In this document: one piece after another, positions 1 through 6,281 of the stretch
Position numbering within the stretch: position 1 is the first letter of the stretch
How the letters are laid out: the number at the start of each line of letters is the position of its first letter
Assembly (NCBI GenBank): GCA_021443285.1
Contig: JABUUG010000070.1
Location: 1 to 6,281 of the forward strand
DNA from: Bacteroidaceae bacterium
GTDB taxonomy: Bacteria; Bacteroidota; Bacteroidia; Bacteroidales; Bacteroidaceae
DNA length: 6,281 nt
Direction: 5' to 3'
The notes under the pieces: model-generated
Databases searched by the model: none
The model's input: only the letters and a program-made list of their open reading frames with translations
What the model was told of the DNA's origin: nothing
Made by a program: the position numbers and the translations under genes

Positions 1-1197
1 AAGTTCGTCGGAAAGGATGTTACCGACGAAAAGGCAATGAAAACACTGAAAGGGCCGGAGGATTCCAAAGTGAAAATCGGAGTGTTGAGGTATGGTAGCA
101 ACAAGCCTCAGGAGTTTGTGATAACACGTGGCAACATCGTACAGCACAGCATTACGTCCACTTATATGATAGATGATGAGACAGGCTACATCAAGGTGCG
201 CAATTTCGGCGAGAACACATACCCGGAATTCCTTTGCTCCCTTGCCGAACTGTCGCAAAGTGGTGTGCAGAACTTGATTATCGACTTGCGCGACAATACC
301 GGAGGCCTACTGCAAGCGGTGGTACTGATGGCAAACGAGTTTTTGAAGAAAGACCAGCTCATAGTTTATACAGAAGGCAGGAAGTCGCCGCGAGAGAATT
401 TCAAGAGTGATGGCCGCGGATCATACAAAGATATCCCACTCGTAGTGCTTATAAACGAAATCTCCGCCTCTGCCAGCGAAATATTTGCCGGAGCAATACA
501 GGACAACGATCGTGGCACAATCATCGGCCGACGTTCCTATGGCAAAGGGCTCGTACAACAGCAGTTGGCATTCTCTGATGGCTCCCTGCTCAGGCTTACT
601 GTTGCCCGCTACTACACTCCTTCTGGCCGTTGCATACAGAAACCCTATACTCCAGGTGAAGGCATGAAGTATGAAGAGGATTTGCTGCAAAGGTATCAGA
701 ACGGAGAACTTTATTCTGCCGACAGCATTCACAATACGGGTAAGGCTTTCAAGACGCGCATGGGACGTCTTGTGTATGATGGTGGCGGTATAACGCCTGA
801 CATTTTTGTTCCGGAGGACACTGTCGATATGACATCATACTACAAGGAGGCTGCGATGAGTGGGCTCATCATGCAGTATTCATACCAATATACTGATGCA
901 AACCGTGCAGAGTTGTCAAAGTTCTCTAATGGCGATGATATGGACAGATACCTCAACAAGCAGAATCTTGTGGAGAAGTTTGTGCAGTTTGCAGAAACCA
1001 AGGGGCTGAAACGCAGAAACCTCATGGTGCAGAAATCATACCGACTTTTCAAGCGTTTCATACACTGCCGCATAATCTATAATATGCTGCATGAACAGCA
1101 ACTGACAGAGTATCTCAATAAGGATGACAATGTCATCCTGCAAGCCTTGGATGTGTTCAGAAGGAATGCCTCCAGACCATCAGCCAACAATGAATAA
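1..1197 (+). CDS. S41 family C-terminal processing peptidase (CtpA/Prc type), 5'-truncated by window edge
   Basis: The reading frame is open from base 1, before the first ATG at 37, so the true start lies upstream. Numbering from that ATG, residues 1-30 and the 12 codons before them look like the end of a PDZ domain. Residues about 42-260 are the peptidase core, including the strand motif LIIDLRDNTGG (80-90). The family's Ser-Lys-Gln catalytic set is visible: S145 in SASASE, K170 in SYGKG and Q174; their spacing matches E. coli Prc S430/K455/Q459 as I recall it. ARYYTPSGRCIQKP (190-203) is typical of the family. A charged, probably helical tail (about 265-386) follows, as in Bacteroidetes members. 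Relatives have roughly 530-580 residues, so perhaps 150-190 are missing, including any export signal. These enzymes usually act in the periplasm, trimming or degrading envelope proteins. The substrate cannot be told from sequence. The gene ends 15 bases before the next one. Confidence 0.95.
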   Translation, partial: KFVGKDVTDEKAMKTLKGPEDSKVKIGVLRYGSNKPQEFVITRGNIVQHSITSTYMIDDETGYIKVRNFGENTYPEFLCSLAELSQSGVQNLIIDLRDNTGGLLQAVVLMANEFLKKDQLIVYTEGRKSPRENFKSDGRGSYKDIPLVVLINEISASASEIFAGAIQDNDRGTIIGRRSYGKGLVQQQLAFSDGSLLRLTVARYYTPSGRCIQKPYTPGEGMKYEEDLLQRYQNGELYSADSIHNTGKAFKTRMGRLVYDGGGITPDIFVPEDTVDMTSYYKEAAMSGLIMQYSYQYTDANRAELSKFSNGDDMDRYLNKQNLVEKFVQFAETKGLKRRNLMVQKSYRLFKRFIHCRIIYNMLHEQQLTEYLNKDDNVILQALDVFRRNASRPSANNE

Positions 1198-1212
1198 AGT
1201 TCCTTAAATGTC

Positions 1213-1446
1213 ATGCAAAACATAAACCCTAATGATTTCAAGATAAAGCCGCTGCAGGTTGTCCTGTACTTCATCGTGATGGGGGCACTTATGGTTCTGT
1301 GTCTCATGAATGGCTTTTCACTCATCGGTGCATCATTGATGTCGCTTGGAACGATGGTACTCCTCATACTCACCGAGTATCTTATTGTCGGATGGCTCGA
1401 AAAAAGAAGAGATGAAAGGGAAAATGCAGATGTTGATGATCAATAA
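1213..1446 (+). CDS. small two-helix membrane protein, function unknown
   Basis: This encodes 77 residues that I cannot assign to a named family. Two hydrophobic stretches, about residues 15-33 and 37-62, are separated by a short NGFS turn, which predicts a membrane hairpin. The N-terminus carries K10 and K12. The C-terminal tail is highly charged (EKRRDERENADVDDQ), so by the positive-inside rule both ends are probably cytoplasmic. It starts 15 bases after the S41 peptidase stop, and its TAA overlaps the first possible ATG of the next gene by one base (TAATG). This suggests co-transcription and possibly translational coupling. It has no cleavable signal and no catalytic motif. The hydrophobic pattern and tight packing support a real gene, but its role is unknown; it could be an accessory to either neighbour. 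Confidence 0.7.
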   Translation: MQNINPNDFKIKPLQVVLYFIVMGALMVLCLMNGFSLIGASLMSLGTMVLLILTEYLIVGWLEKRRDERENADVDDQ

Positions 1447-3653
1447 TGGTAAATCTTACCTTCTCTACCCTAAATAATCATTACCAAATGGAAACACTTA
1501 AACAACTATACATTGACACTTTTCATGTTATTCCCCAAAGTGTTGAAACCCTAAAGGCGGCAGGGAGCAACCGGCAGTATGTGCGCTTTACTGACAGCGA
1601 GGGGCAAAGTGCCATTGGGGTCATCGGCACATCTGTACAGGAGAATAATGCTTTCGTAACCATCTCCCGACATTTCCGGGAGAAGAACTTGCCCGTCCCC
1701 GAAGTATATGCGATAAGCAAGGATGGACTGAGATATATACAACAAGACCTTGGTTCCCGCTCCCTGTTTGATGCATTGCGAGATGGCAGGGAAAATGGCG
1801 GAAATTACGGCCAGAACGAAATACAACTGCTCAGAAAGGTGATAAGGATGCTCCCTGAGATACAATTCAGGGGAGCTGAGGGGCTTGATTGGAAGGTTTG
1901 TTATCCACAGCCGGAGTTTGATGAGGAGAACATACATTTTGATCTCAACTATTTCAAGTATTGTTTCCTGAAGGCCACTGAAATAGATTTCCATGAGCGA
2001 CTGCTTGAGGCAGATTTCAGGGCATTGACAGGAGCACTGTTGAATGACCAATCTCAGGCTTGGGGCTTTATGTACCGTGATTTCCAGGCTCGGAACATAA
2101 TGCTTGACGACAATGACAATCCGTGGTTTATAGATTTTCAGGGGGGCAGACGCGGACCGCTTTATTATGACCTCGCATCTTTTCTGTGGCAGGCATCTGC
2201 CTCTTATGGCGAAAAAATCAGAGAAACTCTCATAGACGACTATTACGACCGGCTTAACGAACTGGTGACTGATGGTTGTCCCTGTGTGATTACTGAACTG
2301 CCGTCGCGTACTGATTTCCAGAAACAACTTTCGCTCTTTGCGCTGTTCAGGCTCTTGCAGGTATTGGGAGCTTATGGCTTCAGGGGATATTTTCAGCGCA
2401 AACAGCATTTCATAGACAGCATAACGCCTGCGATTAAAAGCCTGAAGAAACTGATTGCGGATAATGATTTCCCGTTCCCGTATCTTCTGAAAATCCTTAA
2501 CGGACTTATAGACAAGCAGCTGTCTGCAAATGACAACACCCTGACAGTGCGCATTTTTTCATTCTCCTACAAGAGGGGGATACCAGAGGACTGTTCTGGT
2601 AATGGGGGAGGATACGTATTCGACTGCAGGGCAACACATAACCCCGGACGTTACGAGCCATTTAAGAAACTGACCGGATTGGACGAACCTGTCATACGTT
2701 TCCTTGAAGAAGATGGCGAGATACTCTCCTTCCTTGACAGTGTGTATCAACTTGCAGACAGCCACATAAAACGCTATATCCAGAGACAGTTCACATCACT
2801 TATGTTCTCTTTCGGTTGTACTGGAGGACAGCACCGTTCAGTATATGCCGCACAACACCTCGCTGACCACATAAGGGAAAACTTCCCCACTTTAAAGGTG
2901 GTGCTTACTCATCGTGAACAGCAACGCCCCCGTGCCCTCGTACTTGCCGCCGGTCTTGGCACCCGTCTCAAACCCATTACCGACACCATGCCGAAAGCAC
3001 TTGTCAGAGTAGGGGGGAGTACACTACTCGAGCGTACTATAGAAACACTCAGAAAAGCGGACATAGCCAATGTTGTAGTCAATGTGCATCATTTCGCAGG
3101 ACAGATAAAGGATTTCCTGGCAAATCATAAGCTGATGGTGAAAACCGATATCTCAGATGAGACACAGAAACTCCTTGATACAGGAGGCGCACTGCTTCAT
3201 GCAAGACCGCTGTTCAACACTATCGCGCCTGTCCTGATCCATAATGTGGACATCATATCCAATGCAGATATTCCTGCACTTCTACAATGTTCAGAACAGA
3301 CAGATTCTTCTGCTACACTGCTTGTTAGCAGTAGGGAAACCACCAGATACCTCGTGTTTGACGATGATGGCAATCTTACAGGATGGAAGAATGTGAAAAC
3401 TGGAGAGACAAAGGGGAGTGTGCCTGTCAATGCAAGAAAATATGCATTCAGCGGAATACACGTTGTGAAACAAGAGATTTTTCCGCTCTTGCAACAATAC
3501 AGCCTGACAATTTCCGACGACAGGTTTTCAATCATCGACTTCTACCTATGGGCGTGCAGCAGAACAAACATAAGATGTTTCATTCAGAATGACCTCCAAC
3601 TTACGGATGTGGGGAAAATACAGACACTGCAAAACATTAATGACAATTGCTAA
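1446..3653 (+). CDS. three-domain fusion: AmgK-like sugar kinase + RapZ C-terminal domain + MurU-like sugar-1-phosphate nucleotidyltransferase
   Basis: Numbered from the ATG at 1446 (735 residues). Domain 1 (about 15-350) is an aminoglycoside-phosphotransferase-fold kinase: loop AGSNRQYVR (39-47), hinge QQDLGSRSL (99-107), catalytic loop YRDFQARN (D212, N217) and metal-binding IDFQ (D230) followed by GPLYYDLASF, the pattern of the MurNAc/GlcNAc anomeric kinase AmgK. Domain 2 (about 365-491) is the RapZ C-terminal domain: VFDCR (391-395), LTGLDEPV (409-416) and GCTGGQHRSV (457-466). RapZ's P-loop domain is absent. Domain 3 (about 496-735) is a nucleotidyltransferase: GLGTRLKPITDTMPKALV (503-520), DTGG (578-581), probable metal ligands D602 in HNVD and D721 in DVGK. 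The usual Pro after PKALV is R521. By family, it would phosphorylate a sugar at C1 and then form an NDP-sugar in the cytoplasm; MurNAc to UDP-MurNAc is my leading guess. The ATG at 1488 is at least as likely a start: the protein would begin METLKQLY, as I recall for relatives, and a leader like that of the next gene precedes it. I keep 1446 because it couples to the upstream stop. Confidence 0.93.
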   Translation: MVNLTFSTLNNHYQMETLKQLYIDTFHVIPQSVETLKAAGSNRQYVRFTDSEGQSAIGVIGTSVQENNAFVTISRHFREKNLPVPEVYAISKDGLRYIQQDLGSRSLFDALRDGRENGGNYGQNEIQLLRKVIRMLPEIQFRGAEGLDWKVCYPQPEFDEENIHFDLNYFKYCFLKATEIDFHERLLEADFRALTGALLNDQSQAWGFMYRDFQARNIMLDDNDNPWFIDFQGGRRGPLYYDLASFLWQASASYGEKIRETLIDDYYDRLNELVTDGCPCVITELPSRTDFQKQLSLFALFRLLQVLGAYGFRGYFQRKQHFIDSITPAIKSLKKLIADNDFPFPYLLKILNGLIDKQLSANDNTLTVRIFSFSYKRGIPEDCSGNGGGYVFDCRATHNPGRYEPFKKLTGLDEPVIRFLEEDGEILSFLDSVYQLADSHIKRYIQRQFTSLMFSFGCTGGQHRSVYAAQHLADHIRENFPTLKVVLTHREQQRPRALVLAAGLGTRLKPITDTMPKALVRVGGSTLLERTIETLRKADIANVVVNVHHFAGQIKDFLANHKLMVKTDISDETQKLLDTGGALLHARPLFNTIAPVLIHNVDIISNADIPALLQCSEQTDSSATLLVSSRETTRYLVFDDDGNLTGWKNVKTGETKGSVPVNARKYAFSGIHVVKQEIFPLLQQYSLTISDDRFSIIDFYLWACSRTNIRCFIQNDLQLTDVGKIQTLQNINDNC
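1456..1476 (+). promoter_or_regulatory. leader motif, copy 1 (TTACCTT-N4-ACCCTAAATA)
   Basis: This short sequence ends 11 bases before the ATG at 1488. It closely resembles the leader of the S9 peptidase gene at 3673-3691. TACCTTCT inside it partly matches the Bacteroidetes -7 element TAnnTTTG, and GTTG at 1432-1435 is a three-of-four match to the -33 TTTG with a 21-base spacer. It may be a weak promoter or a leader element for the fusion gene. If so, translation would start at 1488 and not 1446. The match is short and could be chance. Confidence 0.3.
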
Positions 3654-3672
3654 GTAATCATCCCTCCTAAAA

Positions 3673-3692
3673 TTACCTTTATACCCAAATAG
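3673..3692 (+). promoter_or_regulatory. leader motif, copy 2 (TTACCTT-N3-ACCCAAATAG)
   Basis: It lies in the 46-base gap before the S9 peptidase gene and ends 7 bases before its ATG. It shares TTACCTT, ACCC and AAATA in the same order and near-equal spacing with bases 1456-1476. TACCTTTA (3674-3681) matches seven of eight positions of the Bacteroidetes -7 consensus, but the nearest -33-like ATTG (3646-3649) sits 24 bases upstream, farther than usual. This is a weak promoter candidate; otherwise it is simply an A-rich leader. Confidence 0.3.
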
Positions 3693-3699
3693 CAAAACC

Positions 3700-6222
3700 A
3701 TGAAAAAGATATTCATCATTTCTCTTTTCGCTTTTCTCTGTCAGGCCGCAGTTTGTGCCTCTGCCAACTCCGTAAAACAAACAGCAACCGGAACACAGGT
3801 TACAGAATTCATTTATGCAGGGCCATATGTTATGCCCAAACCCTTTATGGCAGACTCCCTTGACCTCAACGGCAAGAAATTCGAGGTAAAATCAGCCCTG
3901 TCTGCTTCAGTCAATACCGATGTGCTAAAGAAGGAAGGAAAACTCTGGAGTGGAGAAGAACTGCCTGGACACGATAAGGAAAATGCTGTGCATCTGCTCA
4001 CTTTCAAACTGCAGAACCGCAGTTTCTTCAAGGGAAAGATAAAACTCTCCAAAGCCCCGGAAAACTATAAACTCATCATTGACAGCAAGGAGACTGCTCC
4101 CGGAGACATAACACTTAACCCGGGAACACATACTGCAACAATAAAATATCTCTCCACGCCAGGCAAGAAGGACTCCCTTAATGTCTCCATCATTCCTGCC
4201 GACTCACTGAAAGCAAATGCTATTGAGGTCAAAAGATTTGACAGCCAGAATGCCATCTACACTGTTGACAAGATGATGGAGGAGTGGAGGCTCAGAACCG
4301 TAGATCTCTCGCCCGACGGAAAGTATATGATTGTGAAATACTATCAGAATGCTCCGAAACAGCCTCTTTGGAGAGGATGGATAAAGGAAACATCCACAGG
4401 AAAAATCGTCAGCGAGGGACTCTACGCAAAATGGATGCCGCGTACAAACAGATACTATATAACGCGGGAAGACCGTGTTGATGGCAAACAGCTCGTAACC
4501 ATTGACCCCGTAACAGGACAGCAGGATGTAGTTGCCAGCCATCTGCCGGATGGCAGTTTCTTCTTCAGTCCAAACGAAGAATATCTCATTTTCACGATAA
4601 AGGCAGACGGACCGAAGGAAAAGAACAAGGATGTGTATGAGACAGTACATCCCGATGACAGGCAACCCGGATGGCGAAACCGCTCCACAACGGCGCTTTA
4701 CGACCTTAAGACAGGAGTGCTCAGGCCAATAACATTCGGGTACAACAGCATTCATGCCGTCGAGGTGTCGGGTGACGGAAAACACATCTTCCTCCAGAAA
4801 AGCGAGGCACATCTTCAGGCAAGACCTACAACTGTCACGTCACTCTATCGTCTCAATGTGGATACATGGGAGGTTGATACGCTTATTACGCGAGACGGCT
4901 TCATTTCAGACTGCACCGTTTCGCCAGATGGCGAATCACTCCTTATCCAAGGCACACCCGAGGCATTCAACGGAATAGGTAAGAATGTCAAGTCCGGGCA
5001 GACTCCATCCGCTTATGATTATCAGCTCTTTATGATGGATATTGCAAGTAGAAAGGTTACACCCCTCACAAAAAACTTCAACCCAAGTATTGCAAACAAA
5101 ACCATATGGAGCAGACTTGACAACCATATCTATTTCACCGCAAATCACCGCGACTCTGTGTGCCTTTACAGACTCAATCCTGCCAACAGCCAGATTGTCA
5201 GGATAAATGTACCGGAAGATGTAGTCCAGAATTTTGATATAGCATCTAATGCTCCATTGATGATGATCATCGCGCAAAGCGCAACCAACTCCGACCGGAT
5301 GTATTCCCTCGACCTCAAGTCCGTTTCAAAGAAAGGATATGCCCCGAAACTCGTCTCCGACCATAGCGCAAAAATATTGGAAGGCATACAGATAGCAGAC
5401 TGCAAGCCATGGACATTCAAGAACTCTGTAGGTGATGATATAACATGCCGCTACTATACGCCCGTGAATAAGGTGGAAGGGAAAAAATATCCCATGATAG
5501 TCTATTACTACGGTGGATGCAGTCCCGTTGAGCGAAACTTTGAGTCAAGTTATCCGTGGCAGTGCTGGGCGGCACTCGGATATTACGTCCTCGTTGTACA
5601 ACCAAGCGGAGCGGCGGGTTTCGGACAGGAATTCTCTGCACGTCACGTCAATACCGCTGGCGTTGATCCCGCCAGGGACATTATCGAGGCAACGAAGACA
5701 TTCTGTGAACAACACAACGATGTGAATGCCAAGAAGATAGGATGTTGCGGAGCAAGCTATGGGGGATTCATGACGCAGTATCTGCAAACAGTTACTGACA
5801 TCTTTGCCTGCGCTATCAGTCATGCCGGTATCAGTGACCATACAACATACTGGGGACTCGGCTATTGGGGATACACATATTCCGAAGTCTCAATGGCAAA
5901 CTCCTATCCATGGAGCCATACCGATCTATATGTCAAGAACTCGCCGATATACAACGTCGATAAGATACATACACCCATACTCTTCCTGCATGGCAACAAG
6001 GATGTCAATGTGCCGTACAACAACTCTGTACAGATGTTCACTGCACTCAAACTCCTCGGCAGGGATGTCGCCTTCGTCACCGTTGACGGAGAAGACCACG
6101 GCATAGTAGAGTACAACAAGCGCCTTGCATGGCTTAACACACAGCTCGCATGGTTCGCAAGATACCTGCAGGACGACGACACATGGTGGTATGAACTTTA
6201 CCCCCAAAAGACACTCTATTGA
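3700..6222 (+). CDS. exported S9 family serine peptidase (DPP IV / prolyl oligopeptidase-like)
   Basis: An 840-residue protein with a signal peptide: MKK, a hydrophobic core at about 4-18, and a likely signal peptidase I site after VCA (residue 20). Residues about 30-180 are a beta-rich N-terminal region. Residues about 185-560 look like a beta-propeller, with repeated SPDG-like strand motifs at 204-207, 289-291, 357-360 and 408-411. The C-terminal alpha/beta-hydrolase domain (about 575-825) holds the triad: S686 in GASYGG, D768 in HGNKD and H800 in EDHG. The Asp-His spacing (32) equals that of DPP IV D708/H740. YYYGG (602-606) probably supplies the oxyanion-hole tyrosine. By family it removes short peptides, often after proline, from N-termini in the periplasm or at the cell surface. 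I could not identify the paired-Glu motif that anchors substrate N-termini in DPP IV, so dipeptidyl, tripeptidyl or other specificity is open. The gene follows the fusion gene after 46 bases, and its single good start has no Shine-Dalgarno, as usual in Bacteroidetes. Confidence 0.95.
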   Translation: MKKIFIISLFAFLCQAAVCASANSVKQTATGTQVTEFIYAGPYVMPKPFMADSLDLNGKKFEVKSALSASVNTDVLKKEGKLWSGEELPGHDKENAVHLLTFKLQNRSFFKGKIKLSKAPENYKLIIDSKETAPGDITLNPGTHTATIKYLSTPGKKDSLNVSIIPADSLKANAIEVKRFDSQNAIYTVDKMMEEWRLRTVDLSPDGKYMIVKYYQNAPKQPLWRGWIKETSTGKIVSEGLYAKWMPRTNRYYITREDRVDGKQLVTIDPVTGQQDVVASHLPDGSFFFSPNEEYLIFTIKADGPKEKNKDVYETVHPDDRQPGWRNRSTTALYDLKTGVLRPITFGYNSIHAVEVSGDGKHIFLQKSEAHLQARPTTVTSLYRLNVDTWEVDTLITRDGFISDCTVSPDGESLLIQGTPEAFNGIGKNVKSGQTPSAYDYQLFMMDIASRKVTPLTKNFNPSIANKTIWSRLDNHIYFTANHRDSVCLYRLNPANSQIVRINVPEDVVQNFDIASNAPLMMIIAQSATNSDRMYSLDLKSVSKKGYAPKLVSDHSAKILEGIQIADCKPWTFKNSVGDDITCRYYTPVNKVEGKKYPMIVYYYGGCSPVERNFESSYPWQCWAALGYYVLVVQPSGAAGFGQEFSARHVNTAGVDPARDIIEATKTFCEQHNDVNAKKIGCCGASYGGFMTQYLQTVTDIFACAISHAGISDHTTYWGLGYWGYTYSEVSMANSYPWSHTDLYVKNSPIYNVDKIHTPILFLHGNKDVNVPYNNSVQMFTALKLLGRDVAFVTVDGEDHGIVEYNKRLAWLNTQLAWFARYLQDDDTWWYELYPQKTLY

Positions 6223-6236
6223 TTAACCCAAATAGT

Positions 6237-6250
6237 TCATTAGAGAATGG
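6237..6250 (+). terminator. weak terminator-like hairpin after the S9 peptidase gene
   Basis: TCATT and AATGG can pair around an AGAG loop (four Watson-Crick pairs and one G-T). A T-rich stretch follows (TTTGTATTGAATTTTATTT). It lies 15 bases after the stop, where an end of transcription would be expected. The stem is short and AT-rich, so it may not terminate on its own. Confidence 0.2.
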
Positions 6251-6281
6251 TTTGTATTGAATTTTATTTCTGATTAGATTT
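6251..6281 (+). promoter_or_regulatory. candidate Bacteroidetes-type promoter at right edge
   Basis: TTTG at 6251-6254 matches the -33 element. After a 20-base spacer, TAGATTT at 6275-6281 matches the first seven positions of the -7 element TAnnTTTG; the eighth lies beyond the window. The spacing is within the known 19-21 base range. It sits in AT-rich non-coding sequence after the S9 peptidase stop and would start a new + strand transcript beyond the window. It is a pattern match only, in a region where such matches arise easily. Confidence 0.4.

Noticed and set aside
2073..2170. Aminoglycoside resistance kinase
   Set aside because: The fold motifs are shared, but RDFQARN...IDFQ...GP..YDL matches the AmgK-like sugar kinase pattern, and the fusion partners point to sugar metabolism.
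1551..2408. Long open frame of 285 codons on the - strand
   Set aside because: It lies fully antisense to the kinase domain, whose catalytic motifs are clear on the + strand. Its translation shows no recognisable domain.
2538..2918. Full RapZ / RNase adaptor protein
   Set aside because: There is no Walker A P-loop anywhere in the protein and the basic RNA-binding tail is missing, so only the C-terminal domain is present.
3654..3699. Intrinsic terminator between the fusion gene and the S9 peptidase gene
   Set aside because: I found no stable inverted repeat or T-run in these 46 bases, so read-through is likely.
3700..3759. Possible lipoprotein signal in the S9 peptidase (cysteines at residues 14 and 19)
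   Set aside because: Neither AFLC nor AAVC fits a lipobox, which needs a small residue such as G, A or S just before the Cys. A signal peptidase I site after VCA fits better.
4204..4812. Open frame of 202 codons on the - strand
   Set aside because: It lies antisense to the propeller region of the S9 peptidase, whose strand motifs are clear. The translation is cysteine-rich and without motifs, as expected of a shadow frame.

Overview
The window looks like a chromosomal segment of a Bacteroidales bacterium, probably close to Prevotella. The evidence is the Bacteroidetes-type S41 and S9 peptidases, the lack of Shine-Dalgarno sequences, short A-rich leaders, and a TTTG/TAnnTTT promoter-like pair at the right edge. 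All four genes lie on the + strand, head to tail with short gaps, so they may be co-transcribed. I see no RNA genes, CRISPR arrays, insertion sequences or long repeats.

Layout: (1) bases 1-1197, the 3' part of an S41 C-terminal processing peptidase, cut by the window edge; (2) 1213-1446, a 77-residue protein predicted to form a two-helix membrane hairpin; (3) 1446-3653, a 735-residue fusion of an AmgK-like sugar kinase, the C-terminal domain of RapZ without its P-loop domain, and a MurU-like sugar-1-phosphate nucleotidyltransferase; (4) 3700-6222, an exported S9 (dipeptidyl peptidase IV-like) serine peptidase with an extra N-terminal beta-rich region. The last 59 bases are non-coding and hold a promoter-like pair for a gene beyond the window.

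The fusion protein is the most interesting item. In Pseudomonas, separate AmgK and MurU enzymes convert recovered MurNAc to MurNAc-1-phosphate and then to UDP-MurNAc. E. coli RapZ uses its C-terminal domain to sense glucosamine-6-phosphate. Here one polypeptide joins a kinase and a nucleotidyltransferase of these types around a RapZ-type amino-sugar-phosphate domain. I infer a one-chain sugar activation or cell-wall recycling enzyme with a built-in sensing domain. The domain assignments rest on visible motifs; substrates and regulation are inference. The flanking peptidases and the small membrane protein suit a cell-envelope neighbourhood but do not prove a shared pathway.
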